NCBI RefSeq assembly: GCF_000430705.1
Contig: NZ_AUMN01000013.1
Coordinates: forward strand, 1-64,000
DNA length: 64,000 nt
Direction of reading: 5' to 3'
Origin: Arthrobacter castelli DSM 16402
Lineage (GTDB): Bacteria; Actinomycetota; Actinomycetes; Actinomycetales; Micrococcaceae
In this document: one piece after another, positions 25,871 through 33,929 of the stretch
Layout of the letters: each line of letters begins with the position of its first letter
Position numbering within the stretch: position 1 is the stretch's first letter
Translations under genes and position numbers: made by a program
The notes under the pieces: generated by a model
Seen by the model: only the letters and a program-made list of their open reading frames with translations
What the model was told of the DNA's origin: nothing
Databases searched by the model: none

Positions 25871-27124
25871 ATGACAACCGTGGATGAACGCATCACCAGT
25901 GTTTCCGAGCTGGAGCGCCTCAAGGTGCTGCACAACGGCAGCAAGCAGCCGCTGACCTTCTCCGATTCCGAGTTCGAGCGCCGCCTGAGCGGGCTGCGCC
26001 GGATCATGGCCGCCAAGGACCTCGACGCCGTCGTGCTGACCAGCTACCACGGCATCAAGTATTATTCTGACTTCCTGTACACGACGTTCGGCCGGAACTA
26101 CGCACTGGTCGTCACCGCCGAAGACTCTGTCTCCGTCACGGCGAACATCGACGCCGGCATGCCGTGGCGCACCAGCTACGGCGCGAACATCGTCTACACC
26201 GACTGGAAGCGCGACAACTTCTACTTCGGCCTGCAGGAGGCCCTGCGCGAGCGCGGCGTCAAGGCCCGCCGGCTGGGTGTCGAGGACGACTTCCTGCCGC
26301 TGCTGACGCGCCAGAAGATCCAGGGCGCCTTCGAGGGTGCGGAGCTGGTCGACGTCTCCCAGGACGCGATGCGCCAGCGGATGTTCAAGTCCGCCGAGGA
26401 GATCGAGGTCATCAAGCACGGCGCCCGCATCGGCGACCTTGGCGGCGAGGCGATCAAGGCCGCCATCCGCGAGGGCATCTCCGAGTACGAGGTCGCGCTG
26501 ATCGGCACCGAGGCCATGGTCCACGAGATCGCGGCCACCTTCCCGGATCAGGAGGTCCGCGACACCTGGGTCTGGTTCCAGTCCGGCATCAACACCGACG
26601 GCGCTCACAACTGGGCGACCACCCGTAAGCTGCAGCGCGGCGACATCCTGTCGTTGAACTGCTTCCCGATGACCTCGGGATACTACACGGCGCTGGAACG
26701 GACCATGTTCCTGGGCCAGCCCGATCAGCGTTCCCTCGAACTGTGGAACATCAACGTCGAGGTCCATAACCGCGGACAGGAACTGATCAAGCCCGGCGCG
26801 GTCTGCAAGGACATCGCGGCCGAGCTGAACGAAATCTACGTCTCCCACGGACTGCTGCCCAACCGCACCTTCGGTTACGGACACTCCTTCGGCGTGCTCA
26901 GCCATTACTACGGCCGGGAAGCCGGCCTGGAGCTGCGCGAGGACATCGACACCGTGCTGGAACCGGGAATGGTCGTGTCCATGGAACCGATGATCACCGT
27001 GGCCGATGGCCAGCCGGGCGCCGGCGGCTACCGCGAACACGACATCCTGGTGGTCGGCGAGGAAGATGTAGAGAACATCACCAAGTTCGGCTACGGCCCG
27101 GAACACAACATCATCGAAGCCTAG
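25871..27124 (+). CDS. creatinase (creatine amidinohydrolase)
   Basis: Hydrolyses creatine to sarcosine and urea. The 417-residue protein has the creatinase/aminopeptidase (pita-bread) fold and matches characterised creatinases closely: TSYHGIKYYSDFLYTTFGRNYALVVT, NIVYTDWKRDNF, DTWVWFQSGINTDGAHNWATT with His246 equivalent to the catalytic His232 of the Pseudomonas enzyme, GYGHSFGVLSHYYGREAGLELREDIDTVLEPGMVVSMEPM, and GPEHNII at the end. Start at ATG 25871; an in-frame ATG at 25796 falls inside the operator and is unlikely. First gene of a creatinase-creatininase-BCCT-deaminase operon. Confidence 0.96.
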   Translation: MTTVDERITSVSELERLKVLHNGSKQPLTFSDSEFERRLSGLRRIMAAKDLDAVVLTSYHGIKYYSDFLYTTFGRNYALVVTAEDSVSVTANIDAGMPWRTSYGANIVYTDWKRDNFYFGLQEALRERGVKARRLGVEDDFLPLLTRQKIQGAFEGAELVDVSQDAMRQRMFKSAEEIEVIKHGARIGDLGGEAIKAAIREGISEYEVALIGTEAMVHEIAATFPDQEVRDTWVWFQSGINTDGAHNWATTRKLQRGDILSLNCFPMTSGYYTALERTMFLGQPDQRSLELWNINVEVHNRGQELIKPGAVCKDIAAELNEIYVSHGLLPNRTFGYGHSFGVLSHYYGREAGLELREDIDTVLEPGMVVSMEPMITVADGQPGAGGYREHDILVVGEEDVENITKFGYGPEHNIIEA

Positions 27125-27212
27125 AGCTGCAACGACGACGGCGGCAGCACGGCAACTGCCCAAGCTGCCGCCGTCGTCATAGCCGTCACAGCCGAGAACA
27201 CCGGAGGCAAAA

Positions 27213-28004
27213 ATGCCCGCCACCACGAACGTATACCTGGACGAACTCGACGCATTCACCTACCAGCAGCGGCTCTCCGCCAACGGAGGCGTGGTGCTTA
27301 TACCCGCCGGTGCCATCGAGCAGCACGGGCCCCACCTGCCCCTGAACGTCGATGCGCTGCTATCCCGCCGGATGGCCGGCGCCACCGCGGAGCAGATGGA
27401 CGGGCTGGTGGCCTCCCCCATCACCTATGGCTACAAGTCCCAGCAGCGTTCCGGCGGCGGCAATCACCTGCCCGGAACCACCAGCCTGGACGGGGCAATC
27501 GTCACAGCCATCGCCCGCTCCCTGACCGCCGAATTCGCCCGGCACGGCGCGCGGAAGCTCGCCTTCATTAATGGACACTTCGAGAACTACCAGTTCCTCT
27601 ACGAGGGCGTGGACCTGGCCCTTCGCCAACTCCGCGCCGAGGGTGTGGAAAACCTGAAGGTCGTGTTGCTCTCCTACTGGGATTTTGTCGACGACATCAC
27701 AATCAATGAGCTCTACCCCAACGGTTTCACCGGATGGGACCTCGAACATGGCGGCGTCCTCGAGACGTCGCTGATGCTGCACCTCTACCCGCAAATGGTC
27801 AACATGGACCGGGTGGAGGACATCGCCCCGGCCCAATTGCCCAACTACGACGTGCTTCCGGTCCGGCCGGAACTCACGCCGGCATCGGGGTGCCTCTCGT
27901 CCGCGGCCGACGCCACCGCCGACAAGGGAGAAATTCTGCTCAAGCGTGCCTCCACAGGAATGGCGTCGGCACTGCAGAAAGAACTAAGGAACGATCAACG
28001 ATGA
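27213..28004 (+). CDS. crnA: creatininase (creatinine amidohydrolase)
   Basis: Interconverts creatinine and creatine. The 263 residues keep the binuclear metal site of the family: Glu36 and His38 in GAIEQHGPHLPLNVD, Asp47, and His122/Glu124 in INGHFENYQF. WDLEHGGVLETSLMLHLYP adds the second conserved Glu region. Length and spacing agree with the Pseudomonas enzyme. It follows creatinase by 88 nt, a gap without a clear promoter, and its stop overlaps the BCCT start by 4 nt (ATGA). Confidence 0.95.
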   Translation: MPATTNVYLDELDAFTYQQRLSANGGVVLIPAGAIEQHGPHLPLNVDALLSRRMAGATAEQMDGLVASPITYGYKSQQRSGGGNHLPGTTSLDGAIVTAIARSLTAEFARHGARKLAFINGHFENYQFLYEGVDLALRQLRAEGVENLKVVLLSYWDFVDDITINELYPNGFTGWDLEHGGVLETSLMLHLYPQMVNMDRVEDIAPAQLPNYDVLPVRPELTPASGCLSSAADATADKGEILLKRASTGMASALQKELRNDQR

Positions 28005-29743
28005 TCCAAAACCAAAAGGAACAGGTGCCCGCCCGCAGCGACGCCCCGGGCCCCCACGAGCCCCAAGCCGACGCGCCCGATGGCGACATACTCGAAACCG
28101 AGCCGCCAGTTGCGAGGAAGCAGCGTGCCGTCGACGACACAATCATCAAATGGCTTGCCGTCATCGGCATCATCGCCATCCTGACCTTCGCCATCGTGGT
28201 GCCGGATGTGGCGGCATAGGCGATCAGCGCCGGGCGCACCTTCGTGACCGAATACTTCACCTGGTTCTTTGTGCTCTACTCGGTGCTGGCCCTTGGCATC
28301 TGCGGGTGGCTGGCCTTCGGCCGGTTTGGACGCGTCCGGCTGGGCGGACCGAAAGCGAAACCGGACTACAGCAAGTTCGCCTGGTACTCGATGTTGTTCG
28401 CCTGCGGGCAGGGCATCGGGCTGATCTTCTGGTCCGTGGCCGAGCCCATCATGCTCCAGGGCGGCAGCCCGCTCTTTTCGGGCAATGAAGCCAATACCGG
28501 CGACGGCGCCGTCGCCTGGGCCTATTTCCACTGGGGACTGACCGCCTGGGCCATGTACTGCATCGTGGCCATCTGCCTGGCCTATTCGCACTTCAATCTG
28601 GGCAAGAAGCTCACGTTCCGGGACGCTGTGGTGGACTTCTTCCCGGCCAAGTCCCGCCGCGCCGTCGGCCTCGTCCTCGAACTGCTTGCCATCCTGGCCT
28701 GCGTGCTCGGGCTCGCCACATCCTTTGGCTTCGCCACCTTGCAGTTCACCTACGGGCTGACATCCTTCACCGGGATCGAGTCAACGATGCCGGTGTGGAT
28801 CGGCGTCATCGTCGCCTTCGGCGCCCTGACAGCAGTCTCGGTCTACTTCGGGATCAGCAAGGGGATGAAACGGATCAGCGAAATCAACTCCGTGCTGAGT
28901 ATCGTGCTCGTTATCGCGGTGCTGGTCTTTGGCCCGCTGGTGTTCCTGGCCTCGACCCTGCTGCAAACCTTCGGGGTCTTCTTCCAGAACTTCCTGTCAA
29001 TGAGCCTGTGGTCGGAATCATCGGTCGCGGCCGAAGGGATCAGCGCCTGGCAGGACAGCTGGGCCGGCTGGTGGACCGTCTTTATTTGGTGCTGGGTGAT
29101 TGCCTTCTCGGCCTTCGTCGGCCCGTTCATCGCCCGCATCTCAAGGGGCCGGACCATCAAGGAATTCATCCTCGGAGTGACGGTGGTGCCGTCGCTGATC
29201 GTGATGGTCTGGATCGGCATCCTCGGGGGCGCGGCGCTGTACTACGACAATAACGACGACGGCGCGATCTCGGACGAGGTCGCCGAAAGCACGGAGAGCG
29301 GGTTGTTCGCCATGCTCGACTACGTGCCGGTGGTTGGAACGGTGCTGCTGGTCATCGCCACAATCTTGGTGGCCACTTACTACATCACCTCCCTGGACTC
29401 CGGGGTCCACGCATTGTCCAGCTTCGTGGCCTCATCGAAGAGTCCCAGCAAGGGCTTCCGGGTGCTGCTGGTGGCCAGTATCGCCGCCATCACCGTGGCG
29501 CTGCTGACGCTCGGCGGGGTTTCGGTCATTGGCACAGTGCAGACCGGAACCATCATCGGGGCATTTCCGCTGGCCTTTATCCTGATCATCATGTTCGTCA
29601 ATCTGATCAGGCGGCTGCGGCGCAATGAGGCTATTCTGCGGGTGGCCCAGGACCAGGTGCAGGAGGCATCCGCGCCTTCAGACGCGCCCCGGGCACCAGG
29701 ATCTGACGGCGCGGTTGGCTCGGACGGTGCCAGCCGTGAATGA
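28001..29743 (+). pseudogene. BCCT-family transporter interrupted by an in-frame amber codon
   Basis: A betaine/choline/carnitine-type transporter, 581 codons long if read through. Codon 73 (28217-28219) is TAG. Reading resumes in the same frame without loss: the upstream part ends IIAILTFAIVVPDVAA in the first membrane span and the next codons give AISAGRTFVTEYFTWFFVLYS, the expected continuation. A substituted CAG, GAG or similar codon explains this. The downstream part keeps FACGQGIGLIFWSVAEPI and further spans to the C-terminus. Translation could restart at GTG 28244, giving a 499-residue protein lacking the first span. Options: null allele, restart, amber suppression or sequence error. 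Location predicts creatinine, creatine or sarcosine uptake. Confidence 0.85.
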
Positions 29744-30170
29744 GCATCATTTCGACGCCGCCGTGGCCGCCGCGCGGAGCAGCTACCAGGGCGGCGGGCT
29801 CCCCATCGGCTCGGCTTTGGCCCGGGGTGGACGACTGCTGGCCTCGGCGCATAACGAGCGGGTGCAGCAGGGCGATCCCACCGCGCACGCCGAAATCGCG
29901 TGCCTGCGGCAGGCCGGCCGGCAGAGCAGCTACGCCGACACTGTCCTGTACACCACCTTGGCGCCGTGCGCGATGTGTACGGGAGCAATCCTGCAGTTCA
30001 AGATCCCCACGGTTGTGATCGGCGAAGCCGAAACGTTCGAAGGTGACCTGGCCCGGCTGCGGCAGGCCGGAGTGGAAGTCACGGTGCTCGATAACCGCGA
30101 ATGCATCGAACTAATGGGCCGTTTCATCGGGGAGCAACCACAGCTCTGGGCCGAAGACATCGGCGAGTAG
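29736..30170 (+). CDS. yeast-type cytosine deaminase-like enzyme
   Basis: A 144-residue zinc deaminase of the CDA fold. Ligands and catalytic residues are His51, Glu53 (THAE), Cys78 and Cys81 (PCAMC). It resembles fungal cytosine deaminase along its length, including GGLPIGSALARGG, LYTTLAPCAMCTGAI and a C-terminus FIGEQPQLWAEDIGE very like FCY1. GTG 29736 overlaps the BCCT stop by 8 nt. In a creatinine operon it might deaminate creatinine to N-methylhydantoin or act on another cyclic amidine, but cytosine remains the default substrate. Confidence 0.88.
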   Translation: MNEHHFDAAVAAARSSYQGGGLPIGSALARGGRLLASAHNERVQQGDPTAHAEIACLRQAGRQSSYADTVLYTTLAPCAMCTGAILQFKIPTVVIGEAETFEGDLARLRQAGVEVTVLDNRECIELMGRFIGEQPQLWAEDIGE

Positions 30171-30196
30171 CAAGCTCAAGGCCCTTGCCCCACCTC

Positions 30197-30235
30197 GTTA
30201 CGTCCGTTCCGCAACTATTGCGGGACGGACGTAAC
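30197..30235 (+). terminator. long hairpin after the creatinine operon
   Basis: Arms 30197-30214 and 30218-30235 pair over 18 bp with one G-T wobble and a 3-nt loop (CTA). It begins 27 nt after the deaminase stop. Only a short T run (CTTTG) follows, so it may stop transcription weakly or protect the 3' end. Confidence 0.65.
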
Positions 30236-30428
30236 TTTGCGCAATGAAACCAGCCCACCGCCGTCGTCGGCTATAGTGACAAACAGCTTCACGAGATGCG
30301 GCCCGCTCCCTTGGGCAACAAGCTCCGACTTGGCCGCACACCAACCCCATGTTCGACGGGTGGTTCGGATGACGAAGCGGCCTGCATCAACCGTTGCGGG
30401 CAAGAGCAACGTGCGAAAGGAGCTGGCC

Positions 30429-30854
30429 ATGTCCAGCGAAACTTCCGTCCTCCCCCACCGTGATTCCGCGGACTACTGCATCGACCCGGCCGACCTGAAC
30501 CCCGCTGAGCGGTCCACGCCGGTCCCGCGGCCCACGCCCACCTCATCGGCCCCTTCGGCTCCATCCGGCGCTTCGGCCACTCCGCCCGCGCCTGCGCCCG
30601 CCAAGCAGATCGGCGTGCTGCCCGCCGTGAACCTCTACAACGGGACGGTCGGTTTCGCGCTGCCCCGCGGATGGGCGGAGTATTTCCACCCGGAGCCGTG
30701 GCGGATCGAAGGCGCGTTGCGCCAAGCAGTCAAGCCGGCGCAATGGAGCCCCTACCTCGAGGTGCTGACCATCACGGTCGCCAGTGCTGAAAACCGCACG
30801 GGCGAGCCGGTGCATTTCAGCCTGGTTCCGCTAATACACGGACGGGCGGGCTGA
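30429..30854 (+). CDS. hypothetical protein, Pro/Ala-rich N-terminus
   Basis: A 141-residue protein not recognised. Start at ATG 30429, preceded by AAAGGAG; an upstream in-frame ATG at 30237 lacks such a site. Residues 20-60 are Pro/Ser/Ala-rich and probably disordered. The remaining part, LPAVNLYNGTVGFALPRGWAEYFHPEPWRIEGALR and YLEVLTITVASAENRTGEPVHFSL, looks like a compact alpha/beta domain. No signal peptide or membrane span. It is followed after 3 nt by another unknown gene, so the two are probably an operon. Confidence 0.65.
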   Translation: MSSETSVLPHRDSADYCIDPADLNPAERSTPVPRPTPTSSAPSAPSGASATPPAPAPAKQIGVLPAVNLYNGTVGFALPRGWAEYFHPEPWRIEGALRQAVKPAQWSPYLEVLTITVASAENRTGEPVHFSLVPLIHGRAG

Positions 30855-30857
30855 ACC

Positions 30858-31235
30858 GTGGAACAGGAGCTGGTTGAGTTCGCGGCGTCGAGCCGGACCG
30901 GCAGTTGCATCCTTCACTGGCCGGGCCACACCGTACACATCGCCCAGGCAAGGCGCGGGAGCACCGAAATTGCCGCCCCGGTGCACCCCAAGGTGGAACC
31001 TGACTGGGGAACTGTCCACTTCATAGTTGCCGGGACGCCGAAGCTCATGTGGAACCATGACGCCGGTCGGTTGAGCGCAGCCCTCGCCGCGTCCACCGGA
31101 CAGGTCGCCTGGCGGCCACGAAACCGGTGCCTCGCAGTTCCCCGGATCGACGAGTCCGGGCTGTTCCGGTACACACTGTTCAGCCTCACCCCGCTCGAAC
31201 ACGCCGGGCTGTGCCGGCGCACCATCGAGGTATGA
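30858..31235 (+). CDS. hypothetical protein
   Basis: A 125-residue protein starting at GTG 30858, 3 nt after the preceding gene. Contains ELVEFAASSRTGSCILHWPGHTVHIAQARRGS, WGTVHFIVAGTPKLMWNHDAGRLSAALAAS and a basic VAWRPRNRCLAVPRIDESGLFRYTLFSLTP. The pattern suggests a small beta-rich cytosolic domain. No family recognised; paired with the gene before it. Confidence 0.65.
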   Translation: MEQELVEFAASSRTGSCILHWPGHTVHIAQARRGSTEIAAPVHPKVEPDWGTVHFIVAGTPKLMWNHDAGRLSAALAASTGQVAWRPRNRCLAVPRIDESGLFRYTLFSLTPLEHAGLCRRTIEV

Positions 31236-31298
31236 AGACCCGGGCCTGAGCCGCTGACCAGCCCCTGCCGGCGCCCTGTCCTGTAGAATGGAGACGGC

Positions 31299-31425
31299 GA
31301 AGGGGAGTAGCTCCCACTGCCTGAGTTCCGCCCACGGGCCGAATCAGGCGCAGAGGTCTGTCGACATACTGGCCGCCACGGCCCGGCAGCCCACCCGGCG
31401 GAACCGGGCGAGCGAGACCTTCGGT
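31299..31425 (+). promoter_or_regulatory. yybP-ykoY manganese riboswitch
   Basis: A structured leader with the family's conserved blocks: AAGGGGAGTAG at 31300-31310, an internal GTCGACATACT block near 31351-31362, and GAGACCTTCGGTC at 31414-31426. The AAGG of the first block pairs with CCTT of the last to close the main stem. It ends ~80 nt before the start of a VIT-type transporter. yybP-ykoY RNAs bind Mn2+ and switch on manganese export genes, which fits this neighbour. Confidence 0.8.
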
Positions 31426-31507
31426 CAGAACGGGCGCACCTGCCACACGCGGTGCGTCACTGGCCGGAGTGCAGCATTTTGGCCAGTTTTGCCGATCAGG
31501 AGAAGCT

Positions 31508-32623
31508 GTGACCGAAACATCCCACCACGGACCGGAAGAGAAACCCCGTCCGTCCGACATTCGCCGCTGGCAGCAGTACCTGGCGGATGAACAGGCAGAG
31601 GCGGCCGTGTACCGCCATCTGGCCCGCAAGCGCACCGGCGAGGAACGGGCCATCCTGCTGGAACTGGCCGGCGCCGAGGGCCGGCACGAAGAGCACTGGT
31701 ATCGGCTGCTCGGCGAACATGCGAACGCCACCCGCCGCCCCTCACTGCGCAACCAAGTACTCGGCTTTCTCGCCAAACGCTTTGGATCCGTCTTTGTGCT
31801 CGCCCTGGCCCAGCGCGCAGAAGGCCGCTCGCCTTACTTCGAGGACGACGACGCCACGCGCGCCATGGCGGCCGACGAACAGATCCACGAAGAAGTGGTC
31901 CGCGGTTTGGCCACCCGGGGGCGGAACCGACTGTCGGGATCCTTCCGCGCGGCAGTGTTCGGAGCCAACGACGGACTGGTCTCCAACCTCGCCTTGGTGA
32001 TCGGGATGAGCGCCACCGGCGTGGGCAGCGGAATCGTCCTGGCGGCTGGCATCTCGGGGCTGTTGGCCGGTGCGCTGTCCATGGGCGCGGGCGAATACGT
32101 CTCGGTCCGCTCGCAGCGTGAACTGCTGCGAGCATCCCGCCCCACCCAGATCACGCTCACGGCGGCGAAGCAGCTGGACATCGACGCCAACGAACTGGTC
32201 CTCGTCTACCGTGCCCGCGGCATGACGCAGGAAGCGGCCGAACACCGGGCCGCCGAGCGCATGGGCGTGTACGACTGCGACTGCGATCCCAGCCTCTCAC
32301 TGCAGGAACCCGAAGAGGAGGAGAATCAACAGGAGCACCAGGCCGTGGGCACGGGCTGGGGAGCCGCGCTGTCCAGCTTCTGCTTCTTCGCCTCCGGGGC
32401 GATCATCCCGGTGCTGCCCTACATTTTCGGCATGCAGGGCCTGGCGGCCGCCGTCGTCGCCGCAGCCCTGGTGGGACTGGCACTGCTGGCGACCGGCGCC
32501 GTCGTCGGCCTGCTCTCCGGTGCCCCGCCGGTCAAGCGGGCCTTGCGCCAGCTGGGGATTGGTTACGGCGCCGCAGCAGTCACGTATGTGCTGGGGCTGC
32601 TGTTCGGGGTCACTGTTGCCTGA
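31508..32623 (+). CDS. ferritin-like/VIT1 fusion transporter (Mn/Fe export)
   Basis: A 371-residue fusion. The N-terminal half (about 10-150) is a ferritin-like helical bundle with metal-binding patterns EERAILLELAGAEGRHEEHWYRLL and ADEQIHEEV. The C-terminal half is a VIT1/CCC1 transporter with FGANDGLVSNLALVIGMSA, LLAGALSMGAGEYVSVRSQRE and three later membrane spans. Such MbfA-like fusions move iron or manganese out of the cytosol. The riboswitch just upstream favours Mn2+. GTG 31508 is the start, with CAGGAG 7 nt before it; an in-frame ATG at 31469 has none. Monocistronic or with the matrixin gene 40 nt downstream. Confidence 0.9.
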   Translation: MTETSHHGPEEKPRPSDIRRWQQYLADEQAEAAVYRHLARKRTGEERAILLELAGAEGRHEEHWYRLLGEHANATRRPSLRNQVLGFLAKRFGSVFVLALAQRAEGRSPYFEDDDATRAMAADEQIHEEVVRGLATRGRNRLSGSFRAAVFGANDGLVSNLALVIGMSATGVGSGIVLAAGISGLLAGALSMGAGEYVSVRSQRELLRASRPTQITLTAAKQLDIDANELVLVYRARGMTQEAAEHRAAERMGVYDCDCDPSLSLQEPEEEENQQEHQAVGTGWGAALSSFCFFASGAIIPVLPYIFGMQGLAAAVVAAALVGLALLATGAVVGLLSGAPPVKRALRQLGIGYGAAAVTYVLGLLFGVTVA

Positions 32624-32663
32624 GCGCGTAGGATTGAGCATCTAACCAGTCCTTGGGGGACAG

Positions 32664-33749
32664 ATGACTGAAGGGCCGACGCCGCCGGCTGGCGATGATC
32701 ACGGACGGCAGACACCCGGGGGGCCACCCGACGAGCCGGCCCCCGGGCAATTTGGCGTGCGCCGTTCCCCCTCCGGCAGGGTGCCACAATGGGCATTGGA
32801 CGAAGCAGTCGGGTTCGAACGGCCGGAGCCCGACCACTGGCGTGACCACTCGCCGCAGCCGGCGCCGGCTTTCGGATACGCCCGCCCGCGTCGTCGGTCG
32901 CACTGGTTACGGAACATCCTCGTCCTGGCCACAGTGGTCTCGCTGGCCATCGGCGCCTGGTTCTATTCGGGACAGTCGCTGCTGCCGCAGCCCGGTGCCC
33001 CGGAGCAGGATCGCCCGGTGGCCGGGGGCAATCTGCTGGAGCCGGCTGATTCGGGCGCGACCAGCTTCCAGGTGGAACCGCCGCCGCCCGGGCAGGAAAT
33101 GCAGGGCGAACCGCTGGGAACACCGGCCCCGCTGGCCGAACGCAGCGACTCCTACCGGTTCATGAATGCCGGACAGGGAGCCCAGGACTATGTTGCCTAC
33201 GACCCCTGCCGCCCGGTGCACTATGTAGTCCGGGGTAAAAACATGCCCGACGACGGCATGCAGATGATCGAGGAAGCGATCGCCAGTGTCTCGAACGCCA
33301 CGGGACTGCAGTTCGTCTACGACGGCATGACCACAGAAAACCCTGTCGACCGGCGCAACCTGGTGCAGAAGCAGCGGTACGGCGACCGCTGGGCTCCGGT
33401 GCTCATTGCCTGGGTCACCGAACAGGAGGAGCCGGACGTCGCCGGCGGGACGATTGGCCTGGGCGGCAGCTCATACGTCTCCACCGGCGGCTCGCCCACC
33501 GCCTACGTCAGCGGCTCCATGCTGCTGGACGCCCCGCAGATTGAGCACCTGACCCGGTTCCCCGGCGGATACTCACGGGCCCGGGCGATCGTGATGCACG
33601 AACTCGGCCATGTGGTGGGGCTGGACCATGTCAGCGATCCAGACCAGCTGATGTATGCCGAATCGAACCTCGAAGTGACCGAGTTCGGTGCCGGAGACCT
33701 GACCGGGCTGGCCAAGCTGGGACGCGGGGAGTGCGTACCGGCGCTGTAG
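32664..33749 (+). CDS. membrane-anchored matrixin-like metalloprotease
   Basis: A 361-residue protein. The first ~75 residues are cytosolic and Pro-rich; one membrane span follows (LRNILVLATVVSLAIGAWFY, about 77-96). The external part holds a metzincin-type domain with the zinc motif HELGHVVGLDH near residue 312, followed by the Met-turn MYAE. DPCRPVHYVVRG opens the catalytic domain. Bacterial matrixins of this form are common in Actinobacteria; substrates are unknown. Start ATG 32664 after a GGGGGACAG ribosome-site region. Confidence 0.88.
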   Translation: MTEGPTPPAGDDHGRQTPGGPPDEPAPGQFGVRRSPSGRVPQWALDEAVGFERPEPDHWRDHSPQPAPAFGYARPRRRSHWLRNILVLATVVSLAIGAWFYSGQSLLPQPGAPEQDRPVAGGNLLEPADSGATSFQVEPPPPGQEMQGEPLGTPAPLAERSDSYRFMNAGQGAQDYVAYDPCRPVHYVVRGKNMPDDGMQMIEEAIASVSNATGLQFVYDGMTTENPVDRRNLVQKQRYGDRWAPVLIAWVTEQEEPDVAGGTIGLGGSSYVSTGGSPTAYVSGSMLLDAPQIEHLTRFPGGYSRARAIVMHELGHVVGLDHVSDPDQLMYAESNLEVTEFGAGDLTGLAKLGRGECVPAL

Positions 33750-33777
33750 GCGGGCCCTGGGGGCGATGCCCGCTTCT

Positions 33778-33835
33778 GCTGCGTTTCGGGATTCTCCATC
33801 CAGCGCGCGCATGGTGCAAAATCCCGAATCGCAGC
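33778..33835. repeat. imperfect 16-bp inverted repeat, REP-like
   Basis: GCTGCGTTTCGGGATT (33778-33793) and its near complement (33820-33835, one mismatch) enclose a 26-nt loop that itself has CCAT/ATGG arms. It lies 29 nt after the matrixin stop. It could be a bidirectional transcript end or a repeated extragenic palindrome; there is no T run. Confidence 0.55.
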
Positions 33836-33870
33836 AAGACCGGATTCGGAAGACTAATGATCCGATAGAA

Positions 33871-33888
33871 TGTCAGGACATACTTACA
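33871..33888. promoter_or_regulatory. inositol-regulon operator before iolG
   Basis: TGTCAGGACATACTTACA fits the pattern TGTNNNNACATNCTNACA shared with sites before iolC (51496) and the tautomerase gene (51950). It directly follows a TAGAAT -10-like hexamer (33866-33871). The nearby GntR/UTRA regulator is the likely binder. Confidence 0.55.
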
Positions 33889-33929
33889 TCAGTTTTATTC
33901 TGGGGACTCAACCAGGAAGCAGGGAATAC

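Noticed and set aside
28001-28219. Separate 72-residue membrane protein before the BCCT gene
   Set aside because: Same frame as the BCCT gene and its end is the start of BCCT span 1; better read as one gene with an amber codon.
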